Below are positions 44,290-54,475 of a stretch of 64,000 nucleotides of DNA, one piece after another. Source of the DNA: Eurosta solidaginis (Eukaryota; Arthropoda; Insecta; Diptera; Tephritidae). Both the position numbers and the translations under genes were made by a program. The DNA lies in the NCBI RefSeq assembly GCF_040869045.1, contig NC_090319.1, positions 60,174,779-60,238,778 of the forward strand, in the 5' to 3' direction. The first letter of the stretch is position 1; each line of letters starts with the position of its first letter. The notes beneath the pieces are model-generated. The model was not told the origin of the DNA. It saw only the letters and a list, made by a program, of their open reading frames with translations, and did not search any database.

Positions 44290-47200
44290 GTCAAATCTTT
44301 GAGGCAAGAAAACACGCTTCCCACGGCAGCCGGTTCTTCGTACCGGAGCGACTCGGGGTTTTTTTCCCCACCAAGGGCTGTCACTTCAGTGTAACCACAT
44401 TTAATTTGTTGCGTCCCTCCCACAAATTGACATCCTCCCAGCAGCTCCTTGCAGCAGGACTGCTCCATATTCTCTTACTCCGGGAAGGCATCGAACCCAA
44501 TCCGGGTCCGTCTCCTGACCCCGGTCCTGAGAAATGGTTTTGCTGCATCTGCCGGAAAAGAATTTTTTAGGACGGTCATACTCTGTTCAGTGTGTCTCGT
44601 GTAAGGGATGGTTGCATCGGACAGGTTGTTCTGGGCTTGATCCCAAAACCCGACGTCCACGTAACATTTATAAATCTTTTGTGGCTCCTTACTGTTCCGG
44701 CCCAAGGGCGTCCCGTAGTCTACGCCTAAGCGCCCCCACTACCTTCCAGCAGCCCCGCTGCTCAGCAAGCCACAACAAGTACCCGCTGCTGCTCGCGCCC
44801 CACGGCGCCAACAACTCAAACAGCTGCTACCACTCATAACTACTACCTTCGTAGTAGAGTCGGTAGCAATGCTGAGCATCAGCCCCTGCCCCCCCCCCCC
44901 CCCCCCCCCCTCTTTTCCGGCAGCAATCGTGTAGGTCAGGGAAACAGTCTCTTAGTCCCTACCTCCGTTTGCACGTTTGCCAGCATAGAATATATATGTT
45001 TGCGACCGCCCAATGCAGCTCTTGCCTTGGGTGGTGCCACTTTCCTAGATGATCTGGTCTCCGCGACGTCAAGGCCTATCTGTCCGGTCAGGCGATGCAA
45101 ACCTAGAAATAATCAACATCTACATCGCTCCTGCCACCTGTTGCCCCAGGGGATACCGCCCTAATATCAGAGCCTTACTCACTGGCAACAATCGCATTAT
45201 CTTAGGCGATTTCAATGCCCATCACGTTCTATGGCACTCAAACTTGCGGGCGGACAGTAGGGGTGAGATGTTGGCGGATCAAATAGAAGAAACGACGTTC
45301 TGCACAATAAACGGAGACGCCCCCACACGTATGGTAGGAAGCTGTCACAGTTCGCCAGATATCTCAATCGTGAGCGCAGAACTCGTAAACTGCGTCAACT
45401 GGCAGCCGATGGTAACATTGGCATCCGACCACCTGCCCATACTTATTTCACTCGAGTGTACCGCCGACTTCATCGTCACCGAAAAACGCACTTTCATAAA
45501 CTTCAAAAAAGGAAAGTGGGAAGAATATAAATCTTTTACAGACAACCTCTTTGCTGCCCTCCCTATCCCGACTGATGCCCGCAAAGGGGAGCGTGCCTTC
45601 CGTAAGGTCATTGAATCCGCCTCGGCACGTTTCATTCCCGCCGGGAGAATTTCCGAAATCCGGCCCACTTCCCGGCGGAGGCCGCAAATTTAGCGAGAGA
45701 AAGTGACCTTATAAGACAGCTTGATCCAGGCGACCCCCAAATAAGGGATATAAACCAACGCATCAGATTGCTTGTCGACGAAAACAAGCGGGCGAAATGG
45801 GAGGAGCACGTAAGAGGTTGTAACCTCTCTACCGGTGTGGGTAAACTTTTGTCCACCGTAAAGTCCCTATCAAATCCGATTAAGCACAAAGACAAAGTTT
45901 CCATCGCCTTTGGCGACAAAGTGCTGTTGGATGCGAAAAAATGCGCGAGCGTTTTCTGCCGACAATATATGTATAATGCATTCTACGGTCGACAAAGATA
46001 GACGGAGGGCCAATAGACACGCACATAAACACAATTTCAGCGCGTCACCAATCACCATCACTGCTAAAGAGGTTGAGGACGCCATTGGTCGCGCTAAACC
46101 ATCTAAAGCAGTGGGCCCAGACGGCATAGCCATGCCGATGCTTAAAAGCCTAGGGAAAGAGGGTTTCAAATATTTAGCGCATGTCTTCAACCTGTCTCTT
46201 TCCACCTTTGTCATACCCGAGAAATGGAAAATGGCCAATGTGGTCCCGCTACTAAAGCCTGGGAAACCAGCTAACAGGATAGTCGTATCGTCCGATATCT
46301 CTCCTATCGCCAGTAGCAAAGACACTTGAAGCCATGTTGCTCCCTTATTTCCAAGCAAATTTGCAGCTAGCCTCTCATCAGCATGGCTTCAGAAAACTCC
46401 ATAGCACTACCACCGCGCTAAATGCCATTAGCACCCAGATAAATTGCGGTTTAAATCAATACCCCCACCATAGAACAGTACTCGTAGCGCTAGACCTATC
46501 AAAAGCTTTTGATATGGTCAACCATGGCTCGTTTCTGCAAGACCTGGAAGGGTCTACCCTTCCCCCATGTCTTAAAAGGTGGATCGCAAATTATCTGGGT
46601 GGTCGCAGGCATCGGTGCAATTTAGAAACGAAACATCAAAACCAAGGAGAATTAAACAAGGGGTGCCACAGGGTGGTGTCCTATCCCCTGGCATTATCAC
46701 CGACTAAATCTTCCGCGACCTTATTTACAACATGGACGTCCCAAATGTCGACCATTCTGAACATCCATGTCGATGGCACTACGCTACCGACTGTCCTACA
46801 CCCCAAAATCTTGGGTGTGACGTTTGATCAGGATCTACATTTTGGTGAGCACGCAGCCGCAATTGTTCTGAGAATTCAGAGCCGTCACAAAATCCTCAAA
46901 TCCTTCGCTGGCAGTACCTGGGGAAAAGATAAAGAAACGCGCATGACTACGTACAAAGCAATTAGCCAGCCGATTACGTGCTACGCGTCACCCATATGGT
47001 CGCCAAGCCTAAAAATTACCCACTGGAAGAAGCTACAGGCCTGCCAAAATACTGCTCTCAGAATTGCCATGGGCTGTCTTCTTATGTCCCCAGAACACCA
47101 TCTGCATAATGAGGCGAGAATACTCCCCATCAGGGAGAGAAATGAGATACTGACCAAACAGTTCCTGTTGAATACCCAGAAACCTGAGCATCCCAACAGA

Positions 47201-47729
47201 CATCTGATTGATGAACCAGCACCGCCTAGGGGCTTAAGGAGTCATCTCCGTAAGCATTTTGAGGAAATACGGCACCTGAGAACTCAGCCGTATGAAGCGA
47301 AAAAACACAAGCAGGTCCTTGGTGAACTCCACAAACAGGCGTCGGAGCTTTATGCCGGGAATTGCCCGGTGAATCCAGTACTCAAAGAAAAGTATCCAAA
47401 ACTCGCGGAAGAGGAACGCATACTCCCCAGGGAAACGCGTGTCACTCTTGCTCAACTTCGTTCTGGATATTGTAACAGGTTAAACTCTTACCTATCCAGA
47501 ATCAACACCGATATAGAAAAGGTATGCCCCGCTTGCAATGTGTCCCCACACGACACCAACCATCTCTTTAATTGTAATGTGGAACCAACGCCTCTAACAC
47601 CCCTTTTCTTATGGTCCACCCCTGTAGAAATAGCAAGTTTCCTTGGACTCCCGTTAGAGGATATTGATGACAATTTGTGATCGGTCGCTGCTGTTAGGTG
47701 GGGCGAAGCATTGCTACAACAACAACAAA
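44290..47729 (+). mobile_element. Jockey-type LINE copy A, inactive
   Basis: The 5' part encodes a PHD-like Cys/His cluster (WFCCICRKR ... GWLHRTGCSG ... FVAPYC). An AP-endonuclease, a reverse transcriptase and a C-terminal Cys/His motif (CPACNVSPHDTNHLFNC) follow. The 3' end is an (ACA)n tail at 47711-47729. A 22-base C run at 44889-44910 interrupts the first part. The 5' limit is approximate. Confidence 0.8.
45049..47680 (+). pseudogene. LINE endonuclease-reverse transcriptase polyprotein, broken
   Basis: Endonuclease: DFNAHHVLWHS, then SSPDISIVSAE and SDHLPI near 45210-45440. RT: KAVGPDGIAMPML near 46110, HGFRKLHSTTTAL near 46380 and VALDLSKAFDMVNHG near 46485. The YADD-bearing segment has been lost in a deletion near 46730-46790, where the sequence jumps to LGVTFDQDLHF. 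Frames change near 45690, 45980 and 46330. There is no RNase H domain. The C terminus matches the fragment at 17235-17600. Confidence 0.85.
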
Positions 47730-49600
47730 TTCAGCGTAACCCCATTTAATTTGTTGCGTCCCTCCCTAAGTTGTTGTCATCCTCCGGGAAGGTATTGAAA
47801 CTAACCCCGGTCCGAGGTTGTGGTTCTGCTGCATATGTCGTAAAAGGATTTATCTTAGACGAGCATACTCTTGTCAGTGTGTCACGTGTAAAAGATGGTT
47901 GCATCGTTCGGGCTGTTCTGCGTTAGAACCAAACGTTCGTCGCCCCCGAAATTTCTATAAAACCTTTGTGGCTCCCTGCTGTTCACGTCCAAGGACGTCC
48001 CGCGATTCACTCTCAAACGTACCTCCGCTACCTTCTACCAGCGACACTGCTCAGCAGTCCACATCAACCGTCCGCTGTTGCTCGCGCCAAACGTATTACA
48101 ATCTACGTAGCATGGATAGTAGCAATGCCGAGCACCAGCTTTTACCTCCGTCCCTCCCCTCCCTTTCCGACACTCGAACTCGTGTAAGAAGGAGTCATCA
48201 ACTCCTTGTCCCCCACACCGTCTGTTCCGTATGCCAGCTCAGAGTATTTTCGATCGCGGCATCGGTCCAATGCAGTTCATGCCTTGGACCGTGCCACCTT
48301 CATAGATGCTCTGGGCTTACAAACGGAAATCGTCCGACCGGCACATTCGTTGCACCTTGCTGCCAAAACACTAGTACCAACTCATTGACACCAGGTACAC
48401 CAGCAGCAATCGAACAGCACACTCGACGAAGCCTATATCCTTCAAGGCGCCTTCATCCATATCTGACCCCCAGAGTGACGACTGCACCCCCTATGCACTT
48501 CGGAATTCTGCAACTTAATTGTAACGGCTTAACTTTCAAGATCGCGGAGATAGTTGACTACATGAATAAAAATAATATCCGTATTGCCGCAGTTCACCCA
48601 TCACCCGTGCAATATAGTCAATTTCAACCTAACATCAGCCGCAGGGATAATACCTTAGAAAGTCAAGGCATTACCATCCGGTCAGGCGATGTTGATCTAG
48701 AAATAATTAACATCTATATTCCCCCTGCCACATGCTGTCCAAGTGGCTATCATTACGCTACTTTGTGGCGAAAACCGTCTTATCCTTGGCGATTTCAACG
48801 CTCACCACGATCTCTGGCATTCAAGCTTGCCAGTCGTCAGCAGAGGCAGGCAGCGTGCAGAGCAAATAGACAATACGACTTTCTGCACGATAAAAGGCGA
48901 TGCCCCACCAGAATTGCAGGCAATTGCCACAGCTCACCTGACATCTCAATCGTCAGTGCAGAGCTCATAAATTGCGTTGAATGGTAACCGATCCTTACTT
49001 GCCCATACTCCTTTCAATCGAGCGACCTGCCAATTTTATCACCTCTGAAAAGCGGACTTTTAAAAAGGCCAATTGGGAAAACTACACAACCTTTACAAAT
49101 CAATGTTTTTCTGATCTTCCCGTTTCGACCGATGCCCGGTAGGGCGAGCGTGCGTTCCGCAAGGTCATCGCTTCAGCTTCTGCACGCTTCATCCCGGCCG
49201 GTAGAATACCTGAAATCATACCGCATTTCTCGGCCGAAGCCGCAAATTTAGCAAGAGAACGTGACCTTCAAGGCTCATGCCACCGAAATTGTTTCTAAAG
49301 TACAAAGTCTCAACAAAATCCTCAAGTCGCTTGCCGGCAGCACATGGGTAAAAGATAAAGAAACGTTGCTAATCACGTACAAAGCAATTGGCCGGCCGCT
49401 CATGAGCTACGCGTAACCAGTCTGGTCGCCTGGTTTTAAAAATACACACTGGAAAGGGCTACAGGCTTGTCAAAATGCTGTCATCAGAACTGCCACCGGA
49501 TGTCTCCTTATGACCCCCGAACACCATCTACATAGTGAGGCCAAAGAGCTCAATATTAAAGAGCACAACGAAAGGCTGAACAAGCAGTTTTTGCTTAATA
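47730..49600 (+). pseudogene. Jockey-type LINE copy B, directly behind copy A
   Basis: Starts just after copy A's tail with the same 5' sequence (TTTAATTTGTTGCGTCCCTCC). The long frame 47818-48987 reads FCCICRKRIYLRRAYSCQC, then the Cys/His cluster twice (HRSGCSALEP; LHRCSGLT), then endonuclease. Frameshifts occur after 48987, and a deletion removes most of the RT, jumping from endonuclease (near 49270) to the thumb-region motif LKSLAGSTW at 49325. Confidence 0.8.
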
Positions 49601-49729
49601 GAACAGGAGATAGCGATGACAATGTGCAGCCCAAACTGCACAGCAGAAAGGGTGCAAAATAGTGAAGGTATGCCGTAGTAGACGAATAAAGTGGTGTGGT
49701 TGATAAGTAAAGGCGAGTTAGCGAAGTGA

Positions 49730-50390
49730 CTCAGGCGGATTCGGAAAGTCAAATAAAAGCACTTGCGATGCTGTTCAAAATGTTGAAGTCCCTTGCCGGC
49801 AGCACTTGGAGCAAAGACAAGGAAACGCTCATAGCTACATATAAGGCCGCTTGTATTATACGTGTCCCCAATATGGCCGCCGAGCCTAAAAAACACACTG
49901 CAGTCAAGCGAGCATTTCCCCCATAAATGAGAGAAATGAAATGCTGAGCAGGAAGTTTCTGCTATGTACCCAAAAATGTGGGTATCAAAACAGACATCTG
50001 GTTAAAAAGGCCCCGCCTCCCAGGAACTTAAGATATCATCTCCCGAAGCACCTTGAAGAAATTCCGCACTCAAGAAGTCAGCCGTATGAAGAAAAGGAAC
50101 ACAAAGAGACGCTCAGAGACATCCACAAAAAGTCGCCCAGTCAACCCCGTTCTAAAAGACAAATACCGTGAACTCGCAGATAAGGAAAGCAACCACTTCA
50201 GGGAGACGCGCGTAACTATGGCTCAAATTCAATCTGGATACTGTAATAGATTAAGCTCTTACTTATCCATCTATGTGGAACCAACCTAACACTCCAAACT
50301 CTTTGGTCCAACCCTGTTGAAATTTGTTGTACTCCCGTTAGAGGATATTGATGATCGCACCTATTGGACGGCGCGCAGCACTGTAACAAC
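49730..50390 (+). pseudogene. LINE copy B', 3' RT region repeated a second time
   Basis: Starts again with LKSLAGSTWSKDKETLIATY after a unique ~120-base stretch (49605-49725). It then runs with stops to the C-terminal region ending near PLEDIDD. The same thumb motif occurs at 49325 in copy B, so two independently truncated copies are fused here. Confidence 0.7.
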
Positions 50391-50561
50391 AAGACCATGC
50401 ATCTCATGACTGTGTACCTCTTGCGCACTGTCTTGACCTAGAAGGAATAATGCGGTCATATCAAACCATGCTAGAGATGAATGGACTGGGACCGCAATGT
50501 GCCTATATACGGCAAAAAACGTATACCATAAGAAACTAATTCCAATTAATATCAAGTAAAG

Positions 50562-50625
50562 GCCGCCGTGGTGTGGTGGTAGCGAAGGTCCTGGGTTCGA
50601 TTCCGAGCAAAAGGACATCAAAAAT
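50562..50625 (+). repeat. tRNA-like head of the dispersed SINE
   Basis: GGCCGCCGTGGTGTGGTGGT (box A-like) is closely followed by GGTCCTGGGTTCGATTCCGA (box B GGTTCGATTCC). The spacing is shorter than in a real tRNA, so the anticodon arm has been deleted. The tail AAAAATTTTAATTTTAAG follows. Confidence 0.6.
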
Positions 50626-50645
50626 TTTAATTTTAAGTATTTTCA

Positions 50646-50960
50646 ATTGTTGTTGTATTTAAAGATACTGCCCGAAGGTTTCGGGGAGTGTCATCAATGT
50701 TTATGGTCCTTTTCCGGATATAGATCCGGTACGTTCCGCTGACAAAGCACCATTAAGGTACTACATCTCGGGGGCGATTTATATGACCACATTAAACCTT
50801 CTAGGCCATCCCGCCCCCATCCCCTAGTTCCATGAGGAACTTGGGGTCGCCAGAGCCTTGCCTGCTAAATATGTGTATGACACATTCATATTTGTAACAG
50901 GATTCCCCTCGCGTAGGTGAGGTTGACAAATGGATTGCAGAAGTTTTGACGCTATAAAGC
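50646..50960 (-). mobile_element. (ACA)n-tailed SINE-like element, diverged copy
   Basis: Starts with TTGTTGTTG-type sequence, then CCCGAAGGTTTCGGGGAGTG and the ATAGATCCGGTACG and GCACCATTAAGGT blocks shared with 18536-18950. It is diverged and rearranged after ~50870. Confidence 0.65.
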
Positions 50961-51084
50961 TTTGTATTGCGCTTATCAACCCCTTGAATCCTTTTTTTCA
51001 ATTAGAAAAAAGTTTTTCTAAGCGGGGTCGCCCCTCGACAGTGATTTGCGAAACACTCCGAGTGTATTTCTGTAATGGAAAGCT

Positions 51085-52605
51085 TCTCAGTGTAAACTCA
51101 TCTGTAAATTCATCTGCTTGCAGATGCCGTTCACAGTCGGCGCCACCAGCTCACACGACCGCTCCTATCCCTTTGCTGCAACCTCCGTAGCAGAGTAGGT
51201 AGCAATGCCGAGAATCAGCCCCTTCCCGCGTCTTCTCTCACTCTTTGCGGCACACGCACACGAGTAGGTCAGGGAAACAGGCTTTCAGTCCGTACCATCT
51301 TGTGCACCGTTTGCAAGCACAGAATATATATGCTTGCGACACCTGCCCAATGTAGTTCTTGCCTTAGATGGTGCCACTTTCCCACCTTTTTCCTTCTCAG
51401 TGGCGACAACCCACCGACGGGTTTCATCGCACCATGTTCCCCCATCGGGTTAGGGGGTCAGAATAACCTGCGGTAGGTATGCCTGTCGTAAGAGGCGACT
51501 AAAATACCAGATTGAAGGGGCTGTGTAGCGCAACCCTTCAGGTTGCCAGCGCAATATACAACTTCTCCAAACCCAATTGTCAACCTCACCTATCCCCGGC
51601 GAATCCTGTTTCACTAACAGACGAGGCTCTGGCGACCCCAATCTCCTCATGGAACTTGGCGTGGGGAAGGAGGGATGGCCTGAAGGTTTAATGTGGCCAT
51701 ATAAATCGTTCCCGGGATGGTCGGGCTAGCACCTTAATGGTGCTGTGTTAACGGAGCGTACCGGATCTGTATCCGGCAAAGGACCATCACATCAATAACA
51801 CTCCCCAAAGCCTTCGGGGAGCAATCTTATCGCTACAACAACAACAACATCGTGCCATGTTGTCACGCCGAGAACAGCCAACCACACCGGGTACACTAAT
51901 GCTTACGTCTAGTCCCGTCCCAGGGCCCCGACAGCACGACCTAGCCTCCCTCAACCTAGGCGCAGTCACTCGTCACTTATCTAACCCCAGAGTGACGACG
52001 CCTTCCCCATTGCATTTCACAATAATGCAGTTGAAATGTAATGGGTTAACTCGGAAGATCACGGTGATAGTCGATTTTATGAAGCAGCACAACATACGTG
52101 CGGATTCTCCCCTTGCTTTGCAGATCTGCTCTGGGTACAGCGTCCATAGAAAAGAGCGCAAGAGCGGATGGAGGTGGACTCGCATTTATCACCCATCACT
52201 CAGTGCAATATAATCTATTTGATCCTGACATCGGCCGCAGGGACAGCGTACTGCAACGTCAGAGCATATCTGTCCGCTCAGGCGATGCAAATTTAAAAAT
52301 TATCAACATCTACATCCCTCCTGTCACCTGCTGCCCCAGTGGATACTGATCTGACATCAGCACACCAGTTATCGGTGAAAACCGCCTAGAATAATACGAT
52401 TTCAATGCGATCTGTGGCCTTCTGATCTAAAGGGTGAGATGCTGGCGGACCAAATAGAAGAAACGGCGTTCTGCACGATAAGGCTCCATTTGGGTGGCCT
52501 TCGAAAAATATATACATATCTAGATCTGGAGTTGATACCCAACACCATTCTCTGATTACTCTCAAACCTGATAGCTCTGAAGTTGATATCAAACTCCATT
52601 CTCCA
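51085..52605 (+). mobile_element. Rearranged SINE-LINE composite, copy 1
   Basis: SINE body (50995-51145) runs without a break into LINE 5'/zinc-cluster sequence (GTCGGCGCCACCAGCTCACA, ~51146). An endonuclease-region segment follows (GATCTGCTCTGGGTACAGCG, ~52121), then a 3' segment with CGTTCTGCACGATAAGGCTC and GAAAAATATATACATATC. The same junctions recur in copy 2 at 60560-61415. This copy also carries an inserted SINE at 51439-51847. Confidence 0.7.
51439..51847 (+). mobile_element. (ACA)n-tailed SINE-like element, full length, with 14-bp target duplication
   Basis: Flanked by CATCGCACCATGTT (51425-51438) and CATCGTGCCATGTT (51848-51861), a 14-bp duplication with two mismatches. It starts CCCCCATCGGGTTAGGGGGT and ends GCTACAACAACAACAACA. 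It is inverted relative to, but otherwise collinear with, 18536-18950. It interrupts the composite LINE. Confidence 0.8.
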
Positions 52606-54475
52606 AGTGTATTTCTGTAATGGAAAGCTTCTCAGTGTGTTATGGTCCACTTGGGGGAGTCACCTTTGGAACGCACCTAGTGGCTAGAGATGGCAAATAA
52701 ATGGTGCCATGGCATGTTGATCGAAATGAACACTAGAGGTCGCCACGGCCGCGTGAAGGATGATCTCTAGGAGGAAACACGCAGTTTCCGGAAAAAAGAT
52801 TATTGCTTGGATTACGACAGCTGAAAGTAAACAAAAAACGTGGGATCGATCTGCTTTCATCCATAATAGCGATACACCAAATAATTTCGTAAAACGTGGA
52901 TATAAAATAAGAAACAGCTCACAAAAAAACTGTGCCGTGTATATTCGGACCCGACCGTATGGTTGATAGTGGCTAGTACTTGTGAAACGAAAACAAAATG
53001 AATTTGCGTAACAAAACTCGCAGTGAATTTCACAAAGTTGTACGGGCATATATTTGAATCCATTTTTAAGGGAATACTCGATACCCGCCCTTACTGAGAG
53101 CTACACGACGATTACGACGACCATACCAACCACGAGCGCATCCACCACCAATTGCGCAACCACCATCGCAGCGCCACCAAGGCGCGGTATTCCATCAGCA
53201 GCGCCAACCAAACGCGCTCCATCCACCAGGCTTACCACCAGCACCAGCTCCAACAACAACAGCGAGGCATTAATCGCCTTCATTATCCCCCAACACATCT
53301 GACGCGAACGTTCTGGTCACAATTTTGTCAACCAATACCAAGTAAATCCATTAAATCCAGTTAAACGGCCTTAAGAGCAGAATTGTTGATATTGGTTCGG
53401 CGGAAACAAAGGACGGGCCGCTTAACATAGGCCTGCTGCAACGCCAGGTATAAAAACAACGACAGGGCCGCTAAACCTAGGTCTGCTGCAACGCCAGCTG
53501 CAACACCGGATATAACAACACAACAACAACTACAGCCTACGCGGTGAGTTCGTTCCGGGATACGGAAAACCTAAATTTTTTTCCCTTCACATAGTTTGTG
53601 AGAACGCTTGTAGCTAAGTTAGACCTAGAGAGTTAATAAAACTGGTTAAACTGTTTCGAAGGCAGAGTTATCTTTGGACCTCTAACGAAGCTTTGTTTTT
53701 GACACCGTCGAACTTGCACGAATAAGTGAAGGGAGATAGTGACCCGAAACCAGTGTTATTAATTTTCGATGCTATTTTCGAGCTCATTGCTGTAAACAGT
53801 TCAACCATTTTATTTTACTTGAAGTAATGAACTTATAATAAATTTTTGAGATAACCCCATTTGAAACATACATTGATGTATGAGAAATTAATATGAACTT
53901 CATTTAAATCTTTGTGCATAAAATTTATTCTTTACTTGCCACATATAAATGTACATCTATGTAAGAGCGTGGACGTTTGCTGCATAATTCAAATATACCT
54001 AGATGTATGTATAAGCACGAATCGTAGAAAGAATTGCAGTAATTAATATGAACGTCATTTAAGTCTTTTGCCTAAAAGGTATTTTTTTCCTGCTACATAT
54101 ATACTTCCATGCATGGGCGTATACGTTTTAAATATCCTTAGACGGTAAGAAACATACCATTGAAAGGTGTGAACCACGGTAGTGACGACTAATACGTATT
54201 GAATTATTGATAAAAATAGAAAATAAATGCTTTTTATTTTATAATTATATATACATATATAAATGATATATAAGCAACACCAAAAACATATATGAGAGGA
54301 AAATTAAAAAGTGATAATGATGGTTTCAATCAGGTCAATTTTAAGATTTCGGATTATTGAAATTAAAAATCCATAAAATGAAATTTAAATGGGGCGTTAT
54401 ATATATAAGTACCATGACCAATGGGCAGTTAACGTTAATTACCCAGTAGAAATTATAAATGTCACATTGAGAAGG
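52606..54475. other. Mixed unrecognised DNA, probable retroelement remains
   Basis: The piece 53054-53302 encodes, in one plus frame, a Thr/Ser/Ala-rich stretch and on the minus strand a Val-rich one; neither is a known family. 53530-53760 contains an AATAAA-bearing block that may be an LTR or UTR remnant. 53770-54475 is AT-rich with no feature seen. Confidence 0.35.

Noticed and set aside
45345..45919. Minus-strand frames across the LINE
   Set aside because: Shadows of the endonuclease and reverse transcriptase frames on the plus strand.
50562..50625. Possible functional tRNA gene
   Set aside because: Box A and box B-like motifs are present, but the spacing is far too short for a tRNA and it continues into a SINE-type tail.
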